NCBI GenBank assembly: GCA_963790775.1
Contig: CAWBPR010000005.1
Location: forward strand, 496,001 to 560,000
From: JASJBU01 sp963790775
GTDB taxonomy: Bacteria; Pseudomonadota; Gammaproteobacteria; Chromatiales; Chromatiaceae
Reading direction: 5' to 3'
Length of the DNA stretch: 64,000 nt
The notes below the pieces were generated by a model that worked only from the letters and a program-made list of their open reading frames with translations, did no database searches and was not told the DNA's origin. Positions 1 through 9,189 of the stretch are shown one piece after another. Position 1 is the stretch's first letter; each line of letters begins with the position of its first letter. The position numbers and the translations under genes are program-made.

Positions 1-336
1 GTTCCTGATGCACCTGAAGGTTTTACCGTCAGAACCACCTATCCAACCAATCCGGATGGTGTGGAAGTGATGCTGGAACGTTGGGAGGCAGGTACAGAAG
101 AGCCGCCGCATTCACATCCCGGCGATGACATGACGGTTGTCGTTGAAGGAAAGATGTCGATCCAGTACTACACTAAGTCAACCGATGGCCTTGCTCCTGA
201 TGGAGAACCCATTATTCTGGAGAAAGGTGACACTGGATATATTAAAGCGGGTCAAATCCACGATGCTAAATATATTGAAGGATGTAAACTGGTTTACGTA
301 CACGATAAAGCCTTCGGTTTTACTGCTGAGGGTTGA
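1..336 (+). CDS. Cupin-domain protein, 5'-truncated by the window edge
   Basis: The reading frame is open from base 1, so the start lies left of the window; 111 residues are visible. The sequence shows a small double-stranded beta-helix (cupin) core. A histidine-rich motif HSHPGDD near residues 39-45 and an acidic motif around GDTGYIKAGQIHDAKY match the two metal-binding cupin boxes, with His, His, Asp and a later His as candidate ligands. Cupins of this size are often stand-alone metal-binding proteins; the substrate cannot be told. No partner gene is visible on the left, and the next gene starts about 150 bases downstream. Confidence 0.75.
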   Translation, partial: VPDAPEGFTVRTTYPTNPDGVEVMLERWEAGTEEPPHSHPGDDMTVVVEGKMSIQYYTKSTDGLAPDGEPIILEKGDTGYIKAGQIHDAKYIEGCKLVYVHDKAFGFTAEG

Positions 337-482
337 GAAGTATGATCAGCTCTATTACAGACAAAGAGATGGTATAACCGGATGTTCTGTGATGGTGGTT
401 GCGGAAACACCAAAAATTCAATCATGTGATCAAGGCAGTGAGTGGGGGACTCAATGATGATCTGGCGGTTGGGTCCGTTGAC

Positions 483-1136
483 ATGGCTGTCAGGCTCTTA
501 ACCATGCCGGACCGACTTGAAGCTCCGACAAAAGCAGAGATAGCACGCTTGGAGCCGTTCCTTGGCCTGCCTTTGGAAAAGATCCTTGTTCCCGCCACGA
601 AGGACCAGTTTATCACCGCAGCTGCCGACCTGGCCCGCAGCCGATTCGTGGGCTTCGATACAGAATCAAAGCCGGTCTTCAAGGTAGGTGAAATGTCTGC
701 TGGCCCCCATGTTGTGCAGCTCACAACCTTGGACAAGGCTTACATCTTTCAGCTGCACAGAATCGAATGCCAAGAGGTGCTTACGCCGCTTCTTGAGGCA
801 GCTGACCTCGTAAAAGTTGGTTTTGGACTAAAGTCGGATCGAGTTCGTCTCCACAGGAAACTTGGCATCAAACTTCAGGCCGTCCTCGATTTAAATGTTC
901 TGTTCCGGAATGAGGGTTATCGCAAAGAATTAGGTGTGCGTGCTGCCGTGGCGATAATGTTCAACAAGAGGCTACAAAAGTCAAAGAGCGTGAGTACCTC
1001 AAACTGGGCTTTGCCAGTGTTAAAACCAAATCAACAGCTTTATGCGGCAAATGATGCGTATGCGGCACTAAAAGTACTCCAGGCGATGAAGAAACCAGAG
1101 GAACTGCTACCTATCTCAGGCCTGGCCCTCGATTGA
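483..1136 (+). CDS. DEDDy-type 3'-5' exonuclease domain protein (RNase D-like)
   Basis: A protein of about 217 residues made almost only of a DnaQ/RNase D-type 3'-5' exonuclease fold. Visible catalytic motifs are FDTES (D59, E61), then VGFGLKSDRVRLH with the third Asp, and YAANDAYAALKV, in which Tyr and Asp spaced Y-x3-D mark the DEDDy subclass. No HRDC domain follows, so it is shorter than RNase D and resembles stand-alone ribonuclease/exonuclease-domain proteins acting on RNA or DNA 3' ends. The start is uncertain: the frame is open to a TTG at 399, and ATG codons at 483 and 504 are both possible; I chose the first ATG. Confidence 0.75.
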   Translation: MAVRLLTMPDRLEAPTKAEIARLEPFLGLPLEKILVPATKDQFITAAADLARSRFVGFDTESKPVFKVGEMSAGPHVVQLTTLDKAYIFQLHRIECQEVLTPLLEAADLVKVGFGLKSDRVRLHRKLGIKLQAVLDLNVLFRNEGYRKELGVRAAVAIMFNKRLQKSKSVSTSNWALPVLKPNQQLYAANDAYAALKVLQAMKKPEELLPISGLALD

Positions 1137-1448
1137 GCGCACCACCCGAACCAAAGAATTGCAATCCATCGAGGAGGGCTTTCATCACCTGCCGTGAATG
1201 GTTTCAAGAGGAATGAACTGGCATTTTCAGTCAGCCGGTCATTCAACAAACTACTTATCCAGTGCTTCATCGATTAACAGTCGAATCGGGTTTTGCAGTG
1301 ATTCTTGCAGTTCATCGAGCGCCGGCATTGGGGGCAGAGTCCATTACGCGCAATGGATGCCTAGAAAAAAAGCTGGAGTTCGGGTAAATGCAATAAGCGC
1401 GACCAGGCCCTTATTCTGTTCCTCAACTATTTTCGAACGCAACAGTAC
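1137..1448. other. Intergenic gap without recognised gene
   Basis: About 310 bases between two convergent genes. On the minus strand a 25-codon ORF (about 1255-1332) could be the tail of a vanished gene, but nothing recognisable supports it. No clear terminator hairpin is seen. Confidence 0.3.
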
Positions 1449-2336
1449 TCACATCAGCGCTGTACTGAAATAACGTTCCGCCCGGTCCGGCAGCACAGTG
1501 GCGATGTTGCCTTTCATCTTCGAGGCCATCTGCCGGGCGGCGTAGACATTGGCGCCGGACGAGATGCCTACCAACAAGCCGAATTTGCGGCCCAGCTCGC
1601 GGGTGGTCTCGATGGCCTGCTCGTCGGTGATCTCCACTACTTCATCCACCATGGAGACATCCAGGATCTCGGGAATGAAGCCGTCGCCGATGCCCTGGAT
1701 CTGGTGCAGTCCGGGCTCGTGACCCAGCAGCGCCGAGACATTCTTCGGTTCCACCGCGACGATATGGACATCCGGCTTGTGTTCCTTGAGGTATCGACCG
1801 ACTCCCTGCAGGGTGCCGCCGCTGCCCACGCCTGCGACGAAGCAATCGATGTCGCCGCTGGTCTGACGCCATAACTCGTGGGCCGTCTCCTCGTAGTGCA
1901 CACGGGGGTTGTCGAAATTCTCGAACTGCTGGGGTACGAACACCCGCGGGTCCTCGGCCTGCATCTGCCGAACCCGCTTGACCGCGCCGCCGATGCTCTC
2001 CTCGGCCGGGGTGAGCACCAGCTCGGCGCCCAGGGTGCGGATCAGCATCTTGCGCTCCTCGCTCATATTCTCCGGCATGAAGATCCGCACCCGGTAGCCC
2101 TTCAAGCTGCCTACCAGGGCCAGCCCGATGCCGGTATTGCCCGAGGTGGGTTCGACGATGATGGAGTCGGGTTTCAGAAGGCCGTCCCGCTCCGCCCCTT
2201 CCAGCATCGCCAGGGCGATGCGATCCTTGATGCTTCCACCGGGATTGAGGAATTCCGCCTTAGCGAAGATATTCTCGCCCTTGAGTTGGATCAGAGGGGT
2301 ATTGCCGATGAGGTCAAGGATGTTGTCGGTCAGCAT
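1449..2336 (-). CDS. cysM: Cysteine synthase B (O-acetylserine sulfhydrylase)
   Basis: A 295-residue fold-type II PLP enzyme that makes L-cysteine from O-acetylserine and sulfide or thiosulfate. Seen in the sequence: the Schiff-base lysine in NPGGSIKDR, the substrate loop PTSGNTG, and the phosphate-binding loop GVGSGGT. The length of about 295 residues and the bacterial CysM-type N-terminus favour CysM over the longer CysK, though the two are close. It starts with ATG at 2336. It is monocistronic as far as can be seen; argA lies 137 bases upstream on the same strand and may be separated by a hairpin at 2432-2454. Confidence 0.88.
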   Translation of the reverse strand: MLTDNILDLIGNTPLIQLKGENIFAKAEFLNPGGSIKDRIALAMLEGAERDGLLKPDSIIVEPTSGNTGIGLALVGSLKGYRVRIFMPENMSEERKMLIRTLGAELVLTPAEESIGGAVKRVRQMQAEDPRVFVPQQFENFDNPRVHYEETAHELWRQTSGDIDCFVAGVGSGGTLQGVGRYLKEHKPDVHIVAVEPKNVSALLGHEPGLHQIQGIGDGFIPEILDVSMVDEVVEITDEQAIETTRELGRKFGLLVGISSGANVYAARQMASKMKGNIATVLPDRAERYFSTALM

Positions 2337-2431
2337 GTGAGATTTCCCGGCGGTGCTGCAATGGATGTTGAAATGAGCCAGCCATTATAATCCGATAGGG
2401 AAGCCTTAGCTAAATCGAAATCAAGTAACAG

Positions 2432-2454
2432 GGGCAGAGTAATAAGATCTGCCC
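2432..2454 (-). terminator. Hairpin downstream of argA, weak terminator candidate
   Basis: Arms GGGCAGA and TCTGCCC (7 bp, GC-rich) flank a 9-base loop about 20 bases past the argA stop. There is no clear T-tract on the minus strand, so it is only a candidate terminator or a stabilising hairpin between argA and cysM. Confidence 0.3.
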
Positions 2455-2472
2455 AGACCGGGGAAAAGCCGG

Positions 2473-3834
2473 TTATGCGGTCTTCAGTTCCTTGATGAAG
2501 ACCTTCGAATTCCGACGGTAGTTGTAGAGTTGCAGCCGCTGCATCGGTAGCGCATTGAGATTGGAGGGGATAAATCCCCGTTCCCTGAACCAGTGGGCGG
2601 TCTGGGTGGTGAGCAGGAAGAGCTGTGCTATACCCCGATCAAGGGCCTGGTTTTCCATATGCGCCAGCAGTCGATCGCCCCGGCCTCCGTCCCGATAGTC
2701 GGGATGCACGGCAACACAGGCCAGTTCCGCCATCGATTTATCGGGGTAAGGGTAGAGCGCGGCGCAGGCGATCACCATGCCGTCCCGTTCCATCAGAGTG
2801 AAATGGTCGATCTCTGTCTCCAGCAGTTCCCGGGAGCGTCTTACCAGAATGCCCTGGGATTCCAGGGGTTCGAGCAGGCCCAGCAGTCCACGCACGTCAT
2901 CGATGCGTGCGGTGCGGGTTTTCTCGTACGGCTCGGCGGTGATCAGAGAGCCGACACCGTCCCGGGTAAACAGCTCTTTCAGCAGCGCGCCATCCACCAT
3001 GCGGTTCAGTAGGTGGGTGCGTTTGACACCACTGCGGCAGGCGCTGACAGCGGCGCGCAGATGCTGGTTGAGATCCTCTGGCAACTGCTTGCGCCGCGCG
3101 AGGATTGTCTCCACCTCCCTGGGATTGGCATTGGGTATCAGGCGGTTGCGGGAATCGGTGAGCCCTTTGCCCTCCACCAGGCTGATCAGCTTGTCGGCCC
3201 CCAGGGCAATCGCTACCGAGGCGGCCACGTCGGCGGCGCTGAGGTTGAATACCTCACCGGTAGGCGAATAGCCGATGGGCGGGATGATGGCGATGGCGCC
3301 GCTGTCGAGCCGCTGCCTGATCCCTTCCGCATCGATGCGGCGCACCTCACCGGTGTGGCAGTAGTCCACGCCGTCCCGCACCCCGATCGGTTTGGCGGTC
3401 ACGAAATTGCCGGAAGCGGCGCGGATGCGTAATCCGGCCATGGGTGAGTTGGCCAGGCCCATGGAGAGCAGCGCCTCGATCTCGACACGCACGGCGCCGG
3501 CAGCCTCTTTCACGCAGGTGAGAGCGGCTTCATCGGTGACCCGCAGTCCGTTGATATATTGCATCTCAACGCCCCTGGCCTTGAGCCGTTCCTCGATCTG
3601 CGGACGGGCGCCATGCACCAGCACCAGATGGATTCCCAGGCCATGCAGCAGGGCCAGATCATGGATCAGATTGGCGAAGCGCTCATCGACCACCGCTTCA
3701 CCGCCGATGCAGATGACAAAGGTCCGTCCTCGATGGGCGTGGATGTAGGGTGATGAACCGCGAAACCAGTCAATGAACGGATCGAGTTTTGATTCTTTCG
3801 TGTTACCCATCGCTATGCCGCTGAATCCAAACAA
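2473..3834 (-). CDS. argA: Amino-acid N-acetyltransferase (N-acetylglutamate synthase)
   Basis: A 453-residue two-domain enzyme catalysing the first step of arginine synthesis: acetyl-CoA plus glutamate to N-acetylglutamate. The N-terminal half (to about residue 290) is an amino-acid-kinase-like domain that binds arginine for feedback control in this family; motifs such as VLVHGARPQIEERL and IIPPIGYSPTGEVFNL are visible. The C-terminal 150 residues form a GNAT acetyltransferase, with ACVAVHPDYRDGGRGDRLLA as the acetyl-CoA pyrophosphate loop. It overlaps the 3' end of argE by 22 bases on the same strand, so the two arginine genes are probably one operon with translational coupling. The length is normal for bacterial ArgA. 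Confidence 0.95.
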   Translation of the reverse strand: MFGFSGIAMGNTKESKLDPFIDWFRGSSPYIHAHRGRTFVICIGGEAVVDERFANLIHDLALLHGLGIHLVLVHGARPQIEERLKARGVEMQYINGLRVTDEAALTCVKEAAGAVRVEIEALLSMGLANSPMAGLRIRAASGNFVTAKPIGVRDGVDYCHTGEVRRIDAEGIRQRLDSGAIAIIPPIGYSPTGEVFNLSAADVAASVAIALGADKLISLVEGKGLTDSRNRLIPNANPREVETILARRKQLPEDLNQHLRAAVSACRSGVKRTHLLNRMVDGALLKELFTRDGVGSLITAEPYEKTRTARIDDVRGLLGLLEPLESQGILVRRSRELLETEIDHFTLMERDGMVIACAALYPYPDKSMAELACVAVHPDYRDGGRGDRLLAHMENQALDRGIAQLFLLTTQTAHWFRERGFIPSNLNALPMQRLQLYNYRRNSKVFIKELKTA

Positions 3835-4970
3835 AATTTTCTTACCAGAGACTGTATCAGCTTAATCGCAGGTTGAATATGTTCAAGGGGTATATATTCG
3901 TCGGGTTGATGAGCCTGATCAATCGACCCGGGCCCGCAGATCACGGTTTCCATCCCCATGCTGTTCAGATAGGGTCCCTCAGTGCCGAAGGCCACCGCGC
4001 CTGCCGGGTGTCCGGTGAGCCTTTCCATGGCCTGCACAATGGCCGCATCCGCGGCTGTCTCCATGGACGGAATGCCCTCGAAGAGCCGGGTGAACTCCCA
4101 ATTCAAGCCGGTTGTCGCCAACAGGTTGTCCAGTCTTGAGCTGAGTTCGCTGCGCAGATCATCGAGCAGCATGCCCGGCAGAGGCCGCAGGTCGAACTGC
4201 AGTTCACATTCCCCGCAGATGCGGTTGGGGTTGTCGCCACCATGGATATGCCCCAGGTTGAGGGTTGGCACCTGTACCTCAAATGCCGGGTTACGGTAAC
4301 GTTGCTGCAGATCTTCCCGCCAGCGCAGCACCTCACCAATGACCTGATGCATGCCTTCCAGGGCGCTGATCCCCAAGGCAGGGTTGCTGGAGTGGCCGGA
4401 ACGTCCGATAAGTCTGATCGATTCCATGGCGATACCCTTATGCATGCGGATAGGCTTGAGCTCGGTGGGCTCGCCGATCACAACATGTCTGCCGAGAATG
4501 CGCTGTAGTTCAGTCAGGGCCTTGGCGCCACACATACTGCTCTCTTCGTCAGCCGTGGCAATCAGCACCAGCGGTTGTTTCAATTGATCCAGCGGCAGCT
4601 CACGAATCGCCTCAATGACCACCGCGAAGAAACCCTTCATGTCTGCTGTGCCCATGCCATACAGCCGGTTGTCCCGTTCGGTGAGTTGCAGCGGGTCGCT
4701 GCTCCAGCGCGCCTCATCGTATGGCACTGTATCGGTATGCCCGGAGAGCACCAGCCCCTCCGGTCCAGAACCGGCCGTTGCGATCAGATTGAATTTACCT
4801 GGATGTTGCGAAATCGGCAGGATTTCGGTTTTGAAACCCAGGCTGCTCAGCCAGCCGTCGAGCAGTTCGATGACGTTTCGGTTGCCCATGTCCCAGGCCG
4901 GGTTGACGCTGCTGACCGATGGGCAGGCGATCAGGCTGCGGATCATTGTCAAAAATGATGGAGGTGTCAT
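3813..4970 (-). CDS. argE: Acetylornithine deacetylase
   Basis: A 385-residue M20-family metallohydrolase that removes the acetyl group from N-acetylornithine in the linear arginine pathway. Zinc-site motifs are visible: SGHTDTVPYDEARW (His, Asp), GTADMKGF (Asp), TADEESSMCGA (tandem catalytic and ligand Glu), GEPTEL, and a C-terminal HQPDEY with the last His ligand. It lies directly upstream of argA and its 3' end overlaps the argA start. It is divergent from the phosphoesterase cluster starting at 5176, leaving a 205-base intergenic region that must hold promoters for both directions. Start ATG at 4970. Confidence 0.94.
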   Translation of the reverse strand: MTPPSFLTMIRSLIACPSVSSVNPAWDMGNRNVIELLDGWLSSLGFKTEILPISQHPGKFNLIATAGSGPEGLVLSGHTDTVPYDEARWSSDPLQLTERDNRLYGMGTADMKGFFAVVIEAIRELPLDQLKQPLVLIATADEESSMCGAKALTELQRILGRHVVIGEPTELKPIRMHKGIAMESIRLIGRSGHSSNPALGISALEGMHQVIGEVLRWREDLQQRYRNPAFEVQVPTLNLGHIHGGDNPNRICGECELQFDLRPLPGMLLDDLRSELSSRLDNLLATTGLNWEFTRLFEGIPSMETAADAAIVQAMERLTGHPAGAVAFGTEGPYLNSMGMETVICGPGSIDQAHQPDEYIPLEHIQPAIKLIQSLVRKFCLDSAA

Positions 4971-5175
4971 AGGTCTTGAAACTCTGTGATTGGGTGATGG
5001 TTATCAGTGCTGACAGGTGTGGCTGACTCACTGGAAATAAGCAGACTTACAAGGGGTTTGATAGGTGAACCATGTTTATTGAACCAGGCCGCCTTGAAGG
5101 CTGTTATATTGGGATTGATTGTAGAACACTTCCTTGTAAAACGGATCTGAAATTTAGGGGATAAGAGTCGCTGCA

Positions 5176-5805
5176 ATGACCACAAGAATTGGCTTACTGG
5201 GGGATGTACACGCCATCGCCGCTCCAGTTGCAGAAGCCTTGAAAATCTTCCATGCCGAAGGGGTAGATGAGATCTGGTGCACGGGGGATGTCGCCGGCTA
5301 TGGGAACCAACTGGAAGAGACCATTGAGCTGCTGGAAACAGGCAATTGCCAGGTGATTCTGGGGAATCACGATGACTGGTATCTGGCGCGGCCGGAGTCG
5401 GAACAAAACAGCCGCTGTGCGGATTACCTGGCGGGTCTGCCGCGGATGCATGAATCTGTGATAGAGGGGAAAACGCTCTATATGGTGCACGCCAGCCCGC
5501 CGCAATCACTGATGGATGGGATAAGGCTGCTGGATGAATGTGGAAAGATCCTGCCGGATCAAAAGGAAGCATGGAGCGAACGCCTGGCCGGGTTCCGTCC
5601 CGAAGTCTTGATCGTCGGTCATACTCATCAGGTGTTAGAGGAGCAAATAGGCGATACCCTGCTGCTCAACCCGGGGAGTACCTTGTTCAATCACGCTTGC
5701 GCTATCCTGACGCTGCCGAATATGCAGTTCCAGCTGTATGGACTGTCAGGGGAACAGCCGGTCAGGGCCTGGCGCTGGGGCCAGCCAGGCCAGTTGTGGC
5801 CCTGA
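5176..5805 (+). CDS. Calcineurin-like metallophosphoesterase (YfcE/MJ0936 type)
   Basis: A 209-residue cytosolic phosphoesterase. Metal-binding motifs occur in the usual order: GDVHA near the N-terminus, GDVAGYG, GNHDDW and GHTHQV. The last part, LLLNPGSTLFN, is typical of the small YfcE/MJ0936 group, whose known members hydrolyse phosphodiesters in vitro but mostly lack a known physiological substrate. It is the first gene of a forward cluster with a decarboxylase, a pentein enzyme and a MATE exporter, with 84 bases to the next start. A purine-rich stretch precedes the ATG. The shared cluster suggests it works on, or protects against, an intermediate of that pathway (inference). Confidence 0.85.
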   Translation: MTTRIGLLGDVHAIAAPVAEALKIFHAEGVDEIWCTGDVAGYGNQLEETIELLETGNCQVILGNHDDWYLARPESEQNSRCADYLAGLPRMHESVIEGKTLYMVHASPPQSLMDGIRLLDECGKILPDQKEAWSERLAGFRPEVLIVGHTHQVLEEQIGDTLLLNPGSTLFNHACAILTLPNMQFQLYGLSGEQPVRAWRWGQPGQLWP

Positions 5806-5889
5806 TTGCATCTTTGTCTGGACAAATCCGCCAGGCCTCATGTGGTATATTCACTCAGGGACAGTACCCATGGAAAAAGGATCGCTAAG

Positions 5890-6642
5890 ATGGCCAGGAC
5901 ACTTCGCGAATGGTTGGAAGTTGATGTGGAAGCAGTGCGCAGGAAACCGATGCGCTGGTTGTCCGAAGAGTTTTTCTTCCGCGATCCCAACCGCTCCATC
6001 TACTCTGATTCGAGTTATTTCTTTGCGCCGGCGGACGGCATCATCCTGTATGTCAAACAGGTATGTCCGGACCAGCCGATAGTGGATATCAAAGGTAAGT
6101 CCTATTCCCTGTGTGCCGGCATGCGGGATGAGGGGTTTGACAAGGAGAGCCTGGTTATCGGTATCTTCATGACCTTCTATGATGTGCATATCAACCGCAT
6201 ACCTTATGCCGGGTATCTCTCCTACAAAGAGCTCGATCCCATCGATACCTACAACTATCCGATGATCGACGTTGAGCGGGATCTGCTCGATGAGATCATC
6301 CCCTACACCAGAAATGCAGGCTATCTGTTCAACAATCAACGTATGCTGAACCGCATCTTCAGCATCGATCTGGGGCAGCATTACTATGTGCTGCAGGTGG
6401 CGGACTATGATGTGGACTCGATCACCCCGTTCCGGCTCAAACAGAATCAACCCTTCGCTCAGAATCAGCGTTTCTCGCAAATCCGGTATGGCTCCCAGGT
6501 GGACCTGATCATTCCGCTGTCCGATGCATTCGAGTTTCAGCCGTTGCTGCAGCAGGGTATGCACGTTGAAGCGGGAGTGGATCCGCTGGTGCGTATTCTG
6601 CCCAATCACCGATCTCAAGCAGATAGGGAGAGATCAGGATGA
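5890..6642 (+). CDS. Phosphatidylserine decarboxylase-like pyruvoyl enzyme
   Basis: About 250 residues related to phosphatidylserine decarboxylase proenzymes. FFAPADGII matches the family's Pro-Ala-Asp-Gly motif; FMTFYDVHINRIPYAG matches the DVHxNR..P..G segment of the short archaeal-type enzymes; IRYGSQVDLIIP (Gly201-Ser202) is the expected self-cleavage site that makes the pyruvoyl group from serine. There is no clear membrane anchor. I chose the ATG at 5890, preceded by a purine-rich AAGGATCG, over an upstream TTG at 5806. The stop overlaps the next start (ATGA). Some soluble PSD-like enzymes decarboxylate amino acids rather than lipids, so with a pentein neighbour an amino-acid-like substrate is possible, though true PSD activity is not excluded. 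Confidence 0.8.
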   Translation: MARTLREWLEVDVEAVRRKPMRWLSEEFFFRDPNRSIYSDSSYFFAPADGIILYVKQVCPDQPIVDIKGKSYSLCAGMRDEGFDKESLVIGIFMTFYDVHINRIPYAGYLSYKELDPIDTYNYPMIDVERDLLDEIIPYTRNAGYLFNNQRMLNRIFSIDLGQHYYVLQVADYDVDSITPFRLKQNQPFAQNQRFSQIRYGSQVDLIIPLSDAFEFQPLLQQGMHVEAGVDPLVRILPNHRSQADRERSG

Positions 6643-7613
6643 CCTGTACCAAGATTCGTTCCATAAGCGGTTCCGCTGACCCTGCGGAATTTGATCATCT
6701 GAACCCAACAGTGCTGGGCAAGCCTGCGTACCTGATGAATGTGCCTTTCTCATTGTCGGCGGAAGTGCCGAACAATATCTGGATGTCTGAAATGAAGGCC
6801 GAGGCGCGCCAGGTCGATATCAACAAGGCGATCAATCAGTTCCTGCAGCTTTATCACTACATGGCTGCGGATGCCCTGGTCTACCTGCTCCCCACGCCAC
6901 AGGTCGAGGGTCTGCAGGATCTCGTGTACAGCGCCAATATGGGTGTGGTGCTGGAGCATCTGCCGGACAAGAACACTGTGGTGTTGTCGAATTTCAGCAC
7001 CGAGGTGCGTCGACCGGAAACCGAGGTGGGTCGACAGTTCTTTGAGGCCATGGGTTACCATGTATTGACTCCCCCCTGGTTTTTCGAGGGCGATGCGGAA
7101 CTCAAGCACCTGCATGACAATATCTATGTCGGAGGTTATGGCATACGCTCTGATAAACGGGCCTATGAATGGATGAGTGAACAGCTGCAGATGCAGGTAA
7201 TCCCGCTGGAGGAGACGGAACCCTATCTCTACCACCTCGACTGTACTGTCTTTCCGCTGACCCGTGAGGACACACTGGTCTGCACCGAAATGTACACGGC
7301 AGAAGAGCTCAAGCAGCTTGAGGCCGTCACCAATATTGTCGATGTCACGGTAGACGACTGTTTTTCCGGCATCTGCAATTCAGTAAGACTGGGCAACAGC
7401 CTGCTGAATGCATCCAATATCCATGAGATGAAGCACACCGATGAGTATTATGCAGAGGAGAGGCATAAGAACCGTACCTTGGAGGATATTGCCATGCGCT
7501 TTGCCTTCGAGGTCTCTTTCTTCAATCTCAGTGAATTCATGAAAAGTGGGGCATTGCTCTCCTGCATGGTGATGCACCTCAACCGGAAATCCTTCGACAT
7601 TTCACTCATGTAA
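6639..7613 (+). CDS. Pentein-fold enzyme (amidinotransferase / dimethylargininase-like)
   Basis: A 324-residue protein of the guanidine-modifying pentein superfamily (arginine deiminases, amidinotransferases, DDAH). Three active-site blocks are visible: FFEGDAEL with the acidic pair, YHLDCTVFPL with the catalytic His-x-Asp, and, near the C-terminus, GALLSCMVMHLNR with the nucleophilic Cys. The family attacks a guanidinium carbon through a Cys-amidino intermediate and then hydrolyses it or passes the amidino group to an amine. The start codon overlaps the stop of the decarboxylase (ATGA), a strong sign of coupled translation and joint function. Which guanidino compound is used cannot be told; arginine genes lie next door but are divergent. 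Confidence 0.8.
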   Translation: MTCTKIRSISGSADPAEFDHLNPTVLGKPAYLMNVPFSLSAEVPNNIWMSEMKAEARQVDINKAINQFLQLYHYMAADALVYLLPTPQVEGLQDLVYSANMGVVLEHLPDKNTVVLSNFSTEVRRPETEVGRQFFEAMGYHVLTPPWFFEGDAELKHLHDNIYVGGYGIRSDKRAYEWMSEQLQMQVIPLEETEPYLYHLDCTVFPLTREDTLVCTEMYTAEELKQLEAVTNIVDVTVDDCFSGICNSVRLGNSLLNASNIHEMKHTDEYYAEERHKNRTLEDIAMRFAFEVSFFNLSEFMKSGALLSCMVMHLNRKSFDISLM

Positions 7614-7652
7614 GGGCGCGGATGAAAGATCGCAACTGCCGGCTGCAACCCA

Positions 7653-8993
7653 ATGGGTAAAGGGAGATTCCATCCCGGTTACCGGACTATTTGGGGAGTC
7701 TCCCTGCCCATCATCATTGCTGGTATCAGCGAGACACTCGTTGATATCACGGACACCATCTTTCTCGCACATTACGGCATGACCGAATTGGCCGCCATCG
7801 GCATGGCGGATGCCGTCTACAGTCTGGTGCTGTTTCTCTCGCTCGGACTGGTGGATGGAATTCAGATCGTCATCGGCAGACGAGTGGGGCAGGAGCAGGC
7901 CTTAGAGATCGGCCGCGCCTTCAATCAAGGGCTCTACCTGCTGCTGCTTGTCGCATTGCTGATGATCGGCCTGGTCAAAGTTGTTGTCCCCCTGGTTAAT
8001 GTGGAGCTGTTTGCTTCCGAGGCTGTGCATACCGCGGTGGATGATTATCTGCAGATCGCCAGCTATGCGATGTTGTTCCAGTCGCTCAATCTCGCCTACA
8101 GCGCATTCTATGTCGGCATCTCTAAGACGCGGGTACTGATTGGCGCTGCGCTGGTGCTTGCGGTGACCAATATCACCCTGGATTACGCGTTGATCTTCGG
8201 TAATCTCGGATTTACTGAGATGGGCATAGAGGGAGCGGCGCTGGCCTCGCTGATGGCGGAGATTGCGACCTGTCTGTATCTGTCGCTGGATATCTTTATC
8301 AGGCGTTATACAGATCGCTACGGGTTGCTCAGGTTTGGAAAATGGGATGACCGACTTACCCGCAAACTGCTGAGCATCTCCATGCCGGTTTCATTGGAGG
8401 CGTTGGTTGATCTGTCCAAATGGATGTTGTTGATCATCATCATCGGGCAGCTGGGGGAAGAGGTGCTGGCGAGCGCCAATATCATTTTCAGTTGTTATGC
8501 GCTGTTCCTGATTTCGATAGAGAGCTTCTCCGAGACGGTCTGCTCCATGGTGAGCAACCTGATCGGGCAGAAGCGGCGCAAGGATCTGAATCTTCTGATT
8601 CAGCGCACCATCAAATTGAGTTATCTGGTAGTCACCCCGCTATTATTGATCACGTTGCTGTTTCCCGAGTATGTACTGGCGCTTTTCACGCCGGATGAAA
8701 CAATGATTGAGGCTTCGCTGCTGGGGTTGTTGGTGATAGTACTCGCCGTTCTGGTGGCGGTGCCGGCGGAGATCTTCTATTCAGCGGTGGCCGGCACGGG
8801 AGACACCCGGGTCATTCTTGCGATCCAGGTCATCGTCACCACGGCCACTCTGGCTTTCGCCGGTTACGCAGCCCTGTGGCTGGAGCTGGCGCTTGAATAC
8901 ATTCTGCTGGCCGAGACGTTGGGCTGGCTGATCTGTCTCATTCTTTCCCGGGCCTGGTTTAAAGGTGGTGTCTGGAAGCGTTTGGAGATCTGA
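7653..8993 (+). CDS. MATE family efflux transporter
   Basis: A 446-residue protein with about twelve hydrophobic segments in the duplicated arrangement of MATE (multidrug and toxic compound extrusion) antiporters. The N-terminal helix contains SLPIIIAGISETLVDITDT, and the second half repeats the pattern at SISMPVSLEALVDLSKW. MATE proteins export organic cations and drugs in exchange for H+ or Na+. It starts 40 bases after the pentein gene on the same strand, so it is likely the exporter for the product of the cluster or a co-regulated resistance gene (inference). Only a weak ribosome-binding site is seen before the ATG. Confidence 0.9.
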   Translation: MGKGRFHPGYRTIWGVSLPIIIAGISETLVDITDTIFLAHYGMTELAAIGMADAVYSLVLFLSLGLVDGIQIVIGRRVGQEQALEIGRAFNQGLYLLLLVALLMIGLVKVVVPLVNVELFASEAVHTAVDDYLQIASYAMLFQSLNLAYSAFYVGISKTRVLIGAALVLAVTNITLDYALIFGNLGFTEMGIEGAALASLMAEIATCLYLSLDIFIRRYTDRYGLLRFGKWDDRLTRKLLSISMPVSLEALVDLSKWMLLIIIIGQLGEEVLASANIIFSCYALFLISIESFSETVCSMVSNLIGQKRRKDLNLLIQRTIKLSYLVVTPLLLITLLFPEYVLALFTPDETMIEASLLGLLVIVLAVLVAVPAEIFYSAVAGTGDTRVILAIQVIVTTATLAFAGYAALWLELALEYILLAETLGWLICLILSRAWFKGGVWKRLEI

Positions 8994-9189
8994 TTTTTCC
9001 AAAGGGGTCTTTCAATGAAGGAAGTAATGTGTTTGTCTCTGGTGCGAGGGTGGGGGGTGGCAGGAAAATATCTATTTGGAGAGATATCATGCCAACTATT
9101 CCAGTGAATGGGTTAATCTCGTCTGTTAAGACCAGGATTATCAGCGGGTCTGTCGAAGATGAAGTACAGGTGGCGGGACAGATACCGCC

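Noticed and set aside
4967..5572. 201-codon minus-strand frame
   Set aside because: Overlaps the phosphoesterase gene with conserved motifs; no family features of its own.
5851..6618. 255-codon minus-strand frame
   Set aside because: Shadow of the decarboxylase gene, which has clear family motifs on the plus strand.
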